Shown: positions 16,796-24,890, counted from the stretch's first letter. The stretch: DNA of 38,860 nucleotides from Gammaproteobacteria bacterium (GCA_012960345.1 DUBL01000039.1:1-38860), one strand, 5' to 3'. Program-made: numbers and translations. The notes: generated by a model from the letters alone, not told the origin.

Positions 16796-17599
16796 TTAGG
16801 ACGCTTTGCTCAACTGCCGCTCTGCCACCAACTGCATTAAGCAATCATCCGCCAACGGCTCTATCGGTGTGAAATCGCGGTGGGCAATGTACTCCGCCCT
16901 GTGATAACGACGAATGTGATTTGAGACCGCACACAAACTTAAGTAAACAATAGTCCGTCCAAACGGACTGATATTGGGGGGGCTGGCGTGGACCAGGTTA
17001 CTGTTGAACATCACTACGCCACCCGCCTTACCCACCGGCGCTTCGATACCGCCGGCACACGCCAACTCTGACACCACATCACGATCGAGCGTCCACAGCG
17101 GGTAGGACGTCGTCTGAATGTCATGCCCTGCCGGCAGGGTCCCACGCTTGTGACTACGAGGTATAAATAGAAGCGGGCCGTTCGCCGGTGTCACATCATC
17201 CAGGAAGACGGCAATATTCATCGCACGCGGTTCCGGCATCTCGTCATCGCGATGCCAAGTACCAAAGTCCTGGTGCCACTGCCACACCTCGCCATCGAAA
17301 GCAGCCTTCGCGTTAACCTTGTACTGGTGCATGTAAACCGCTTCGTCGAGAATCTGGACAACGGGATCAATCAAACGCGGGTGGCAACCCAAACGAGAGA
17401 AGGCCTCATTGTAGGTGTGTGCAGCAAACGCAGTGCGGGCAACACCACTGGTTTCTCGAACGACCTCTTTTCTATCGAGCCCGTACACTAGCGCGGCCTC
17501 TTCCAGTAGGAGATTGGCTTCATCGCTCGAGAACCAGTCCGGAAAAAAAAGAAATCCTTCCTGGTCGAAACGTGCCATTTGCTCCTGGGATAGCTTCAT
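16796..17599 (-). CDS. PhyH-family Fe(II)/2-oxoglutarate dioxygenase
   Basis: A 267-residue non-haem iron, 2-oxoglutarate-dependent oxygenase of the phytanoyl-CoA dioxygenase family. The iron triad is visible as H109 and D111 in WQWHQDFGTWH and H204 in NSNLVHASPPNIS; R215 in FGRTIVYLS is the likely 2-oxoglutarate arginine. The stretch VNAKAAFDGEVWQWHQDF followed by MPEPRAMNIAVFLDD resembles the core of ectoine hydroxylase and of PhnY-type (2-aminoethylphosphonate) oxygenases, but no ectoine genes are nearby. Strong AAAGGAGAGG precedes the ATG. It is convergent with phnA (16-base gap) and divergent from the MDR reductase gene. Hydroxylation of an osmolyte-like or phosphonate substrate is conceivable; the substrate is unknown. 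Confidence 0.87.
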   Translation of the reverse strand: MKLSQEQMARFDQEGFLFFPDWFSSDEANLLLEEAALVYGLDRKEVVRETSGVARTAFAAHTYNEAFSRLGCHPRLIDPVVQILDEAVYMHQYKVNAKAAFDGEVWQWHQDFGTWHRDDEMPEPRAMNIAVFLDDVTPANGPLLFIPRSHKRGTLPAGHDIQTTSYPLWTLDRDVVSELACAGGIEAPVGKAGGVVMFNSNLVHASPPNISPFGRTIVYLSLCAVSNHIRRYHRAEYIAHRDFTPIEPLADDCLMQLVAERQLSKAS

Positions 17600-17810
17600 T
17601 GGCCTCTCCTTTCGCCCCCGCCGCGCCGGGCGGACGGTCCACTAGTTTGGTAACTCATTCTAGTGTGTCGCTGCCACAAGGTCACTGCAAGTGATACGTG
17701 TTGACAACCCATTCAAACCGACAACCCAGGCAGGATTGAATCGCGTAAGATGACTCGATTACGCAGGCCGTCACCACAAATCGGCCAACTCTTTCCAGAT
17801 GGAGCATCAC

Positions 17811-18803
17811 ATGAAAGCCATTGAATTTGACCGCTACGGTCCACCCCACGAAGTCTGTCACTGCATCGAGGTAGCCGAACCGGGCGCACCCGGCCCAGAC
17901 GAGGTCATCGTGGCTGTTGAAGCTTGTTCGATTAACCCTGCTGATCTTCTTCTCATCGAAGGTCGTTACCCCGGACCGAAACAGCTGCCGGCCCGGCTTG
18001 GTATTGAAGGCGTCGGTCGAGTAACCGCAACTGGCAGCGGGGTCGGTCATCTCGATACCGGGCAACGGGTCTTATTGCTGGGACGAACCAATTGGACAGA
18101 AACAATCTGCACAGCAGCGAACAACGTGATCGCCATTGATCAGAATATCGATCCGCTTCAGGCCGCGATGATGAAGGTCAACCCACCGACTGCCATGCTG
18201 ATGCTCAGTAACTACATCGACCTTGCACCGGGCGACTGGGTCATTCAAAACGCATCCAATTCTGCTGTTGGCTACCACGTCATTCGACTGGCCCGTGCAC
18301 GCGGTATCCATACGGTCAGCGTGGTTCGCCGTCAGTCAGCCGTTGCTACCGTTGCCGCATTGGGTGCCGATCTGGTCCTCGTAGACGATGAGAATCTGGC
18401 CGAGAAGGTGCGATCCGGCATTGGTGACGCCAACTTGCCGCTCGCCCTAGATGCCATTGGCGGAGCGGCCTGTTTGCATCTTGCCCAAAGCCTTTCGATA
18501 GGCGGCACCGTGGTCAACTACGGATTTCTTAGCGGGGAGCCATGCATGATTACGCCAACCGAAACGATCGTTCGGGACATTACGCTGAGAGGATTCTGGC
18601 TAGCCAATCACCTCGGCAAAGCGACTCGCCAGGGCATCGAAGCGATCTTCACCGAGGTCACCTCGTTAATTAGGGATGGAACCATCGCAGCACCGGTCGA
18701 AGCAACCTATGGATTGGACGAAGTAAAAACTGCACTGGCGCATGCGGGCCGCGGAGAACGCAGCGGCAAGATTCTATTCACTCCCGGTGGCCCGATCGCC
18801 TGA
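17811..18803 (+). CDS. Zinc-free MDR oxidoreductase, enoyl reductase/quinone oxidoreductase type
   Basis: A 330-residue medium-chain reductase lacking both zinc sites. The N-terminal GroES-like half has VEACSINPADLLLIEGRYP and LGIEGVGRVTATGSGV; the coenzyme half has GDWVIQNASNSAVGYHVI and VSVVRR, where the arginines suggest NADPH. The segment MMKVNPPTAMLML is characteristic of the trans-2-enoyl-(CoA/ACP) reductase branch (ETR/MECR-like). It probably reduces an activated C=C bond. GGAG six bases before the ATG at 17811 favours this start over an in-frame ATG at 17799. It is divergent from the PhyH dioxygenase over about 210 bases and convergent with the DUF1989 gene 20 bases downstream. Specific substrate unknown. 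Confidence 0.88.
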   Translation: MKAIEFDRYGPPHEVCHCIEVAEPGAPGPDEVIVAVEACSINPADLLLIEGRYPGPKQLPARLGIEGVGRVTATGSGVGHLDTGQRVLLLGRTNWTETICTAANNVIAIDQNIDPLQAAMMKVNPPTAMLMLSNYIDLAPGDWVIQNASNSAVGYHVIRLARARGIHTVSVVRRQSAVATVAALGADLVLVDDENLAEKVRSGIGDANLPLALDAIGGAACLHLAQSLSIGGTVVNYGFLSGEPCMITPTETIVRDITLRGFWLANHLGKATRQGIEAIFTEVTSLIRDGTIAAPVEATYGLDEVKTALAHAGRGERSGKILFTPGGPIA

Positions 18804-18823
18804 CACTGAACAAGCACAGCCTG

Positions 18824-19426
18824 CTAGGTAATGACCTGGTAATGCGCTTCTGTTGGCGGCGTCTGTTGCCCGTTAATCGGTAAGATATCCTGAGGGCAGG
18901 CAGAGAACGCGACCACCGCATCCATCTCGGCACGCAGCACAATGTAATCCCCGGGCGCAGTCACAGGTGCTTCGAAAGCCAACTGGCCGCTGGCCGTCCA
19001 TGGAATGTTCATGAAAAGGTTCAATGGCGAGGGTACTGTGGGCACCTCGGCCCCTAGCGCCTGCGTAGCAGAGCGAAGGTTGTCCGAGCAATTGTCGTGG
19101 TACTCAGTACAACCCAAAAGACCATAGCGCTCGTTATCGCAAGCCGCCATTAACATGTCGTGCACACCCGGCGAAGTGTCTTCAACGACAGTCAGAATCG
19201 CCCGGCGACGATTGGTATAAAGACTGTCACCGACAGTTGGGCGCATCTTTAGGAGCGTGGCACGGGTTGCCTCCATCGACATGAACTCGTTGACGTCAAC
19301 GGTATTGAATGCCCAAGTATCGACGACTTGTTCGCCGTGTGTATTGATCACCTTGACCGACTGGCCCTTGGTGACGCGCACCGCTGCGCCGCGGCGTGCC
19401 GGAATCGTCTCGATGTTTGCTGACAT
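18824..19426 (-). CDS. DUF1989 / urea carboxylase-associated family protein
   Basis: A 200-residue protein of the DUF1989 family, named for its association with urea carboxylase. Blocks seen are MSMEATRATLLKMRPTVGD, LYTNRRRAILTVVEDTSPGV, HDMLMAACDNERYGLLGC, EYHDNCSDNLRSATQALG, PSPLNLFMNIPW, LRAEMDAVVAFSACPQDI and PINGQQPP-like ending. Two family members form carboxyguanidine deiminase with guanidine carboxylase, but no carboxylase or allophanate hydrolase lies in this window, so that role cannot be assumed. It may be a stand-alone amidine or amine hydrolase. It is convergent with the MDR gene and divergent from the VOC gene at 19629 over about 200 bases. The ribosome site is weak (GGGGGCC upstream). 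Family is secure and function open. Confidence 0.86.
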   Translation of the reverse strand: MSANIETIPARRGAAVRVTKGQSVKVINTHGEQVVDTWAFNTVDVNEFMSMEATRATLLKMRPTVGDSLYTNRRRAILTVVEDTSPGVHDMLMAACDNERYGLLGCTEYHDNCSDNLRSATQALGAEVPTVPSPLNLFMNIPWTASGQLAFEAPVTAPGDYIVLRAEMDAVVAFSACPQDILPINGQQTPPTEAHYQVIT

Positions 19427-19628
19427 TTGTTATGGCCCCCGTATGATGACATTCAATTAACTCACGCAAACTGCCGCCTTGAATCACCGAACGCTCTAAT
19501 TGATAGGCCATCAGAATAGGCCGCGTGGCTCCATCAGACAAGCCGTTTATGCGAAACCGTGATTAACTCTGGATCACTACCGTCGGCCGTGCCATCATCC
19601 GCCGCGCCACACCAAGGAGCCCCGGTCC

Positions 19629-20078
19629 ATGACCGCTTTTAAAATTATCGCGACTAACCACACCAGTTTCACGGTATCGGATCTTGACCGAAGCCTCGCC
19701 TTTTTTCGAGATGCGCTGGGTTTCGAGGTGACCTCCAAGGGACCCCGCAACCCGTCTTTAATTCAAGCCATCACAGGTGTTGAGGGAGCGGAGGTACTCA
19801 TCGCTTATGTGCGCGGTCCCGGTCACAGTATCGAGCTCATCGAGTACATCGAACCTGAAACGCGCGGTAGCGTATGGCCACGACCGTGCGATACCGGCTT
19901 CAGCCACATCGCCTACGATGTCGACAATATTGATGCGGCCATCCAGGCCGCGCGGGACCACTCAGTGGAGCCCATCGGCCCGGTTGTCGCCATTGATCAG
20001 GGACCGAATCGCGGCAGCCGAGTGGCATACCTACGAGATCCCGACGGCATCACTATCGAATTCATCGAAAAAGCCTGA
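19629..20078 (+). CDS. VOC-superfamily protein (methylmalonyl-CoA epimerase/glyoxalase-like)
   Basis: A 149-residue vicinal-oxygen-chelate protein with two paired modules: NHTSFTVSDLDRSLAFFRDA, LIAYVRGPGHSIELIEYIEP, FSHIAYDVDNIDAAIQ and LRDPDGITIEFIE. Likely metal ligands are H11, E72, H93 and E144, the four-ligand pattern of epimerase and glyoxalase types. AAGGAG precedes the ATG at normal spacing. A DMT permease begins 18 bases after the stop on the same strand, so the two may be co-transcribed and the permease may move this enzyme's substrate or product. It is distinct from the VOC protein coupled to phnA, which has a different ligand layout and a longer C-terminus. Reaction unknown. Confidence 0.85.
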   Translation: MTAFKIIATNHTSFTVSDLDRSLAFFRDALGFEVTSKGPRNPSLIQAITGVEGAEVLIAYVRGPGHSIELIEYIEPETRGSVWPRPCDTGFSHIAYDVDNIDAAIQAARDHSVEPIGPVVAIDQGPNRGSRVAYLRDPDGITIEFIEKA

Positions 20079-20096
20079 CCGGCGCCTAAGCGATTA

Positions 20097-21011
20097 ATGG
20101 CTGGCTCGACAACAGCCACCGAACCTGTCGCCAACCGACGGGTCGGTATACCACTGGTGCTGATGGCCGGCATCTTCTGGAGCCTGTCTGGTCTCGTCTA
20201 CCGTTGGATCGAAGTCGCAACGGCCTGGCAAGTGCTGTTCTACCGTTCGCTTTCTTTGTTTTGCTTTATCGCTCTGTGGTTGGTCGTGCGATATCGTGGA
20301 CGACTACTCGGTGTTTTTCAAAGTGCCGGGCGCCTGAGTGTGCTCGGCGGGTTGTGCCTGTCGATCTCTTTCTCCGGTTACATCCTTGCACTCGATCAAA
20401 CCAGCGTAGCAAACGCACTGTTTATCCTCGCTGCTGCACCTTTCTTCGCGGCGTTGCTTGGGCGTGTACTGCTGAGTGAACATATCCGTTGGCCAACCTC
20501 GCTGGCCATGGGCATAGCAGCGCTCGGCCTCGCTGTGATGGCAGGTAAGGAGCTTGCGATCGGCCGAGGCCTCGGCGAACTCTTTGCGCTGGCGGCCGCC
20601 TTGGGATTGGCAGGACTAACCATTACGCTGCGGATGCGGCGAACTATCGACATGCTGCCAGCGATTTTATTCGCTAGTCTTTTTGCAACGCTCTTTGCGT
20701 TAACCGGAATGCTGTGGGACGGTAACTCACTCATTCTCACACCCAAAGACCTGTCACTTAGCATTAGTCTGGGCGTTTTCCAGGTGGGCCTTGGATTCAT
20801 GCTCTATACCGCCGGCTCAAGACACCTGCCTGCGGTGGAGCTGACTTTGTTGTCATTGACCGAGGTTATCGTCGGCCCCATTCTGGCCTGGCTGGGCGCC
20901 GATGAAGTGCCATCAATCACCACACTGGCAGGCGGGGCACTGATTCTGCTCGCCATCGTGACGTTGGCCGTGCTGGGCCAACGCCATCACCCCGCCAAGA
21001 CCCCGCCTTAA
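20097..21011 (+). CDS. DMT/EamA-family permease
   Basis: A 304-residue ten-helix drug/metabolite transporter with two EamA repeats in the inner membrane. Typical segments are LVLMAGIFWSLSGLVYRWIE, ILALDQTSVANALFILAAAP, FFAALLGRVLLSEHI and, in the second repeat, LSISLGVFQVGLGFMLYTAG then LLSLTEVIVGPILAWLGADE. It starts at an ATG 18 bases after the preceding VOC gene with only a weak ribosome site, so translation may depend on read-through from that gene. The direction of transport and substrate are unknown; family members usually export amino acids, nucleotides or other metabolites. This is the second such permease in the window and is not a close copy of the first. Confidence 0.88.
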   Translation: MAGSTTATEPVANRRVGIPLVLMAGIFWSLSGLVYRWIEVATAWQVLFYRSLSLFCFIALWLVVRYRGRLLGVFQSAGRLSVLGGLCLSISFSGYILALDQTSVANALFILAAAPFFAALLGRVLLSEHIRWPTSLAMGIAALGLAVMAGKELAIGRGLGELFALAAALGLAGLTITLRMRRTIDMLPAILFASLFATLFALTGMLWDGNSLILTPKDLSLSISLGVFQVGLGFMLYTAGSRHLPAVELTLLSLTEVIVGPILAWLGADEVPSITTLAGGALILLAIVTLAVLGQRHHPAKTPP

Positions 21012-21137
21012 ACCTAGCCCTAACACTGTTTTCCAAGTGCATTGACCTACACTACGATCTCTTTCCGGCGATACGTTTAAATTGGAGTAACATGCGGGTG
21101 ATCGGTCTCAATCCAGCCTGCCAAGCGAGGTCATCGT

Positions 21138-21326
21138 ATGACCGAAAGGTCTCCCGAGACACAACACAAGGGTGTGCCGATCCCGCCCACCCTTGGACGT
21201 CTTTTGTGTGCCATCACTCTGCACGACTACCGCGTCGTTGAGGTGAATTCCAGTTTTGGCTCTGGAACAGTGGAGACCCGCCAATGCCGTCGATGTAATA
21301 TTCGCCACCTTCGGCAGGGACGCTGA
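21138..21326 (+). CDS. Small putative zinc-binding protein (62 aa)
   Basis: A 62-residue basic protein with C24, H29, C50 and C53 (LLCAITLHDYRVVEV then ETRQCRRCNIRH), a spacing that could hold one zinc ion in a short ribbon. It resembles small uncharacterised proteobacterial proteins ending in a CRRC-type motif. GAGG eight bases before the ATG supports translation. It lies alone between the DMT permease and the acylating aldehyde dehydrogenase, with more than 120 bases on each side, and may be its own transcription unit. Its short length makes a chance frame possible, but the cysteine pattern and ribosome site argue for a real gene. Function unknown. Confidence 0.6.
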   Translation: MTERSPETQHKGVPIPPTLGRLLCAITLHDYRVVEVNSSFGSGTVETRQCRRCNIRHLRQGR

Positions 21327-21461
21327 GTGTCCTACTAACGGCCGATCGGACGGTGGGCACGACCTGGTTTTTTCTCCAGCATCGGAAAACGCGATATGGT
21401 TGCTTTTAATGCGGCCGATTAACCGCAACCGACATTACTCCACTCTGCAGGAAACATCGTT

Positions 21462-22883
21462 ATGGCCCCGAAACCCGCGCACTCAATGAACGAAATAGAT
21501 CTGATCATCGCTCCGCTTATCGGTCGCGCCAGAGTCGCGATGGCCGCATTCAAGAACGCTGATCAGGCGCGCGTCGATGAAGTGGTGACTGCACTGGCGT
21601 GGTCCGTCTACTGCCCCGACAATGCGCGTGCCCTAGCCGAGACCGCTGTGCGGGACACCGGCCTGGGTAATGTCCCCGACAAGATTACAAAAAATCAAAG
21701 AAAAACCTTTGGCACCCTGCGCGACCTGATGCGAGTGCGCACGGTCGGCCTGCTGGATGATGATCCCGAAAGCGGCATCGCCCGCTATGCCAAGCCTGTC
21801 GGTGTGGTGGCAGCCATCACGCCGTCAACTAACCCCGCTGCAACACCAGTCAACAAAACCATGATGTCGATCAAAGGGCGCAATGCGATTGTCATCGCAC
21901 CGCCACCGGGGGGCTGGAGTGCCACTTCGGCCACCGTCGATCTGATGCGTCAAGCACTGACCCAGGTCGGCGCGCCCGTGGACCTGGTCCAAGTACTGCC
22001 GCAACCCATCTCCCGGGAACTGACGCAAACCCTGATGAAACAGGCCGACTTGATTGTCGCGACGGGCTCACAAAACAATGTACGTGGTGCGTATAGCAGC
22101 GGCACACCAGCGATCGGTGTCGGCGCTGGCAATGTTCCCGTTGTGGTTGATGAAAGCGCTGACCTCGACGACGCTGCGGTCAAAATCTGCGCCTCCAAGA
22201 TCTTTGATAACGCGACCTCCTGTTCGTCCGAGAACTCCCTTGTTGTTTTGGATGCCATCTACCCGGACATGATCGCAGCCCTGCAACGTGTCGGCGGCTA
22301 CCTGGCCAACAATACAGAACGAGAACGCATTCAGAACTGTCTCTGGCTGAACGGGAAACTCAATCGCGATGTGATTTGCAAAGATGCCTCTGCCATCGCA
22401 GCACGTGCGCACCTTGAAGACACCGCGCCAGAGGCCAGCTTCTTCATGGTGGAAGAATCTGAATTTAGTGCCACTTCCCCTTTTGCTGATGAGAAGCTGT
22501 CCCTTGTCTTGACGCTCTATCGGGCACGCGACTTCGACCATGCCATCGACCTGGTTTCTAACATCCTCGAAGTCCAGGGCAAGGGTCATTCCTGCGGTAT
22601 TCACACGACAACCGCTGACCATGCGCGTCGCCTGGCCGAGGAAATCGACGTGGTACGGGTCCTCGTGAACCAGGCACATACGTTTGGCAACGGTGGCAGT
22701 TTTGACAACGGGCTTAACTTCACACTCAGCATGGGCTGTGGCACCTGGGGTGGCAACAGTATTTCGGAAAACCTCAATTACCGTCACTTCATCAACATTA
22801 CCCACCTCGCCCACACAGTGGCCGAGGACCGTCCTTCGGAAGCCGCCCTTTTCGAGAGACACTGGCAAAAATTCGGAAAGTAA
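21462..22883 (+). CDS. CoA-acylating aldehyde dehydrogenase, sulfoacetaldehyde dehydrogenase-like
   Basis: A 473-residue acylating aldehyde dehydrogenase that interconverts an aldehyde plus CoA and NAD(P)+ with an acyl-CoA. The PSTNP motif (residues 121-125) replaces the PWN of non-acylating enzymes, as in EutE and AdhE, and the catalytic cysteine is C254 in FDNATSCSSENSL. The C-terminal FGNGGSFDNGLNFTLSMGCG and GNSISENLNYRHFINIT closely resemble the acylating sulfoacetaldehyde dehydrogenases SauS and SqwD as I recall them. AGGAAA precedes the ATG. The SucC-like gene starts four bases after its stop, and SucD follows with an overlap, so the three form a clear operon. Direction could be aldehyde oxidation with ATP gain, or acid reduction. 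Substrate identity needs comparison with EutE-, PduP- and SauS-type references. Confidence 0.85.
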   Translation: MAPKPAHSMNEIDLIIAPLIGRARVAMAAFKNADQARVDEVVTALAWSVYCPDNARALAETAVRDTGLGNVPDKITKNQRKTFGTLRDLMRVRTVGLLDDDPESGIARYAKPVGVVAAITPSTNPAATPVNKTMMSIKGRNAIVIAPPPGGWSATSATVDLMRQALTQVGAPVDLVQVLPQPISRELTQTLMKQADLIVATGSQNNVRGAYSSGTPAIGVGAGNVPVVVDESADLDDAAVKICASKIFDNATSCSSENSLVVLDAIYPDMIAALQRVGGYLANNTERERIQNCLWLNGKLNRDVICKDASAIAARAHLEDTAPEASFFMVEESEFSATSPFADEKLSLVLTLYRARDFDHAIDLVSNILEVQGKGHSCGIHTTTADHARRLAEEIDVVRVLVNQAHTFGNGGSFDNGLNFTLSMGCGTWGGNSISENLNYRHFINITHLAHTVAEDRPSEAALFERHWQKFGK

Positions 22884-22887
22884 CCTG

Positions 22888-24012
22888 ATGTTATTTGAAG
22901 AATATGTGGCCAAGCCTTTGCTTGCTGGCGCAGGCATTTCCGTTCCCACCAGTCGATCGGTGCGCACGGCCGACGAGGCCGCAGATGCCGCTCGCGACAT
23001 AGGTCCCTGCATGATCAAAGCGCAAGTGCCAACCGGCAAGCGCGGCAAAGCCGGTGGGATTCGTGCCGTCGACGATAGCGACAGTGCACGCGTGGCAGCC
23101 GCCGACATCCTTGGCATGAAGATCGGTGGCCACTGCGTGGAAACCCTATTAGTCGAAGCAAAAGTGCCAATTGCGCACGAACTGTACGCTGCCATTGTCA
23201 ATGATCAGAAAACGCAAGGCCCCTTATTGCTGTTTTCACAGCATGGCGGCATGGACATTGAGGACGTTGCTGCGGCTCATCCGAACGACCTGTTGCAACT
23301 TCCGATCGACATTCGAAACGGCATCGACCGTAACGCCCTTGAGTCGCTGATCACCCCCACCGTCCCCGCAGACGCCGTCGACTTGCTGTGCACTACCTTG
23401 TTGAACCTCTACGAGGTCTATACCGATAACGATGCCGAGTTGGTAGAAATCAATCCGTTGGCGATTACCCATGACAACAACGTGGTGGCTCTCGACTGCA
23501 AATTCACGCTCGATGATTCGGGCATCAAACGGCAGCACGAACTCAGCGCAAAAGGAACACCCGAAAATCTGACTGAACTTGAAATGCGGGGCGAAGCGCT
23601 TGGGCTGCGCTTTATCGAATTTTCCGGCAACGTGGGTGTACTGGCAAACGGCGCGGGACTCACCATGACCACGATGGACGCTGTACGGCACTACGGTGGC
23701 GAACCGGCTAATTTTCTTGAAATCGGTGGTGAAGCCTATACCCTCGGACAAGCGGCATTGGAACTCGTGTTGTCTCACCCCAATATTAAAGCGCTACTCG
23801 TCAACTTCTGCGGTGCATTTGCCCGCACCGACGTCATGACAGAGGGCATCATTGAGGCGTGGCAAACACTGGAACCCAAGGTACCCGTCTTTTTCACGAT
23901 TCACGGCACCGGTGAGACAGAAGCTATTGCGATGGTGCGCGAACGCCTGCAGCTGGAGCCCTACGATCTGATGGATGATGCGGTTAAAGCCGCCGTGGAA
24001 GCCGCTCAATGA
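22888..24012 (+). CDS. SucC-like acyl-CoA synthetase beta subunit (ADP-forming)
   Basis: Beta subunit (374 residues) of an NDP-forming acid:CoA ligase related to succinyl-CoA synthetase and malate-CoA ligase. The N-terminal ATP-grasp part shows FEEYVAKPLLAGAGI, MIKAQVPTGKRGKAGGIRAV and the region to ELVEINPLAITHDNNVVALD; the C-terminal flavodoxin-like part has GLRFIEFSGNVGVLANGAGL and NFLEIGGEAYTLGQAALELV. The frame is open well upstream, but that part lies antisense-free inside the aldehyde dehydrogenase gene in another frame; the ATG at 22888 gives the family N-terminus. Linkage to an acylating aldehyde dehydrogenase rather than to sucAB or TCA genes argues against housekeeping succinyl-CoA synthetase. 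ADP is the likely nucleotide but this is not provable from sequence. Confidence 0.88.
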   Translation: MLFEEYVAKPLLAGAGISVPTSRSVRTADEAADAARDIGPCMIKAQVPTGKRGKAGGIRAVDDSDSARVAAADILGMKIGGHCVETLLVEAKVPIAHELYAAIVNDQKTQGPLLLFSQHGGMDIEDVAAAHPNDLLQLPIDIRNGIDRNALESLITPTVPADAVDLLCTTLLNLYEVYTDNDAELVEINPLAITHDNNVVALDCKFTLDDSGIKRQHELSAKGTPENLTELEMRGEALGLRFIEFSGNVGVLANGAGLTMTTMDAVRHYGGEPANFLEIGGEAYTLGQAALELVLSHPNIKALLVNFCGAFARTDVMTEGIIEAWQTLEPKVPVFFTIHGTGETEAIAMVRERLQLEPYDLMDDAVKAAVEAAQ

Positions 24013-24881
24013 TTATCGGTAGCGATGATCAAGTGCTGGTTCAGGGGATGACCGGCAAACAAGGTACGTTTTGGAGTGAGCGCATGATTGAGTACGGCAC
24101 CCGCATCCGTGCCGGTGTTAATCCCAAAAAAGCAGGCATCATTCACTGCGGCGTTCCAATCTACGCCTCGGCAACCGATGCCACCGACGCAGCGCCCATC
24201 GATGCGACGGTACTGTTTATTCCACCACTTGGCGTAAAAGCCGCGGTGCTCGATGCCATTAACGCAGGTATCGGAAAAATTGTGTGCCTGACGGAACACA
24301 TCCCGGTACAGGACGTCATGTACTTCCTCGCTGCGGCGAATGAAGCCAATTGCCAAGTCATCGGGCCCAACACCGCTGGACTGGTGACTCCCGGCAAAAA
24401 CTTTGTCGGCTTCATGCCCGCTTTTAATGAGCGTGTCTTCCGCCCTGGCACGGTTGGCGTCATTTCACGAAGTGGCAGCCTGGGTACATTGATCTGCCTG
24501 AAAGTGGTCGAAGCAGGTCTTGGCATTTCAGCATTTATTGGCATTGGGGGAGACCCCATCATTGGCACCACTACGCACGACGCGTTGGAAATGCTTGAGC
24601 AAGACCCTAGCACTCGAGCCATCGTCATCGTTGGTGAAATCGGGGGCAGCATGGAAGAAGAAGCGGCCACTTACGCGCATCAAGTGACCAAGCCGATCGT
24701 CTCCTTCATTGCTGGCGCCGCCTCACCGCCAGGCAAACGCATGGGCCACGCTGGGGCCATCGTCATGGGCAGCCGTGGGTCATACGCCTCTAAACGCAGC
24801 GCACTTGAAGCCGCCGGCGCTGAAGTTCTGGATACACCGGGCAATATTGGCCAGGCTGTGAAAGACAAACTGGGCGAATGA
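24009..24881 (+). CDS. SucD-like acyl-CoA synthetase alpha subunit
   Basis: Alpha subunit (290 residues) of the CoA ligase, carrying the CoA site and the phosphohistidine. Family blocks are VQGMTGKQGTFWSERMIEYG (residues 11-30), VLFIPPLGVKAAVLDAI, GPNTAGLVTPGK, VISRSGSLGTL, IGIGGDPIIGTT and VGEIGGSMEEEAA; the phosphorylated histidine is H247 in GKRMGHAGAIV. It overlaps the beta-subunit stop as ATGA, giving translational coupling and equal stoichiometry. A hairpin-forming inverted repeat follows the stop within about ten bases, consistent with the end of a transcript. As for the beta subunit, the acid substrate could be sulfoacetate, malate, succinate or another short acid. Confidence 0.9.
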   Translation: MIIGSDDQVLVQGMTGKQGTFWSERMIEYGTRIRAGVNPKKAGIIHCGVPIYASATDATDAAPIDATVLFIPPLGVKAAVLDAINAGIGKIVCLTEHIPVQDVMYFLAAANEANCQVIGPNTAGLVTPGKNFVGFMPAFNERVFRPGTVGVISRSGSLGTLICLKVVEAGLGISAFIGIGGDPIIGTTTHDALEMLEQDPSTRAIVIVGEIGGSMEEEAATYAHQVTKPIVSFIAGAASPPGKRMGHAGAIVMGSRGSYASKRSALEAAGAEVLDTPGNIGQAVKDKLGE

Positions 24882-24890
24882 CACAGAGAT

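Noticed and set aside
16796-17599. Ectoine hydroxylase (EctD)
   Set aside because: The iron core is similar, but the EctD-typical residues around WHSDFETWH differ and no ectABC genes are present.
21091-21240. Short leader frame starting at an ATG with GGAG upstream of the small zinc protein
   Set aside because: It overlaps the 62-residue protein in another frame, and its translation has no recognisable motif.
21327-21380. Possible intrinsic terminator with a run of six T after the small protein
   Set aside because: No stable stem directly precedes the T-run.
22068-23201. 377-codon minus-strand open frame opposite the acylating dehydrogenase and SucC-like genes
   Set aside because: It lies antisense to two well-supported genes, has no recognisable family and crosses their junction; it reflects codon bias.
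22888-24881. Housekeeping succinyl-CoA synthetase (sucCD)
   Set aside because: The pair is coupled to an acylating aldehyde dehydrogenase and not to TCA genes. It cannot be fully excluded without a tree.
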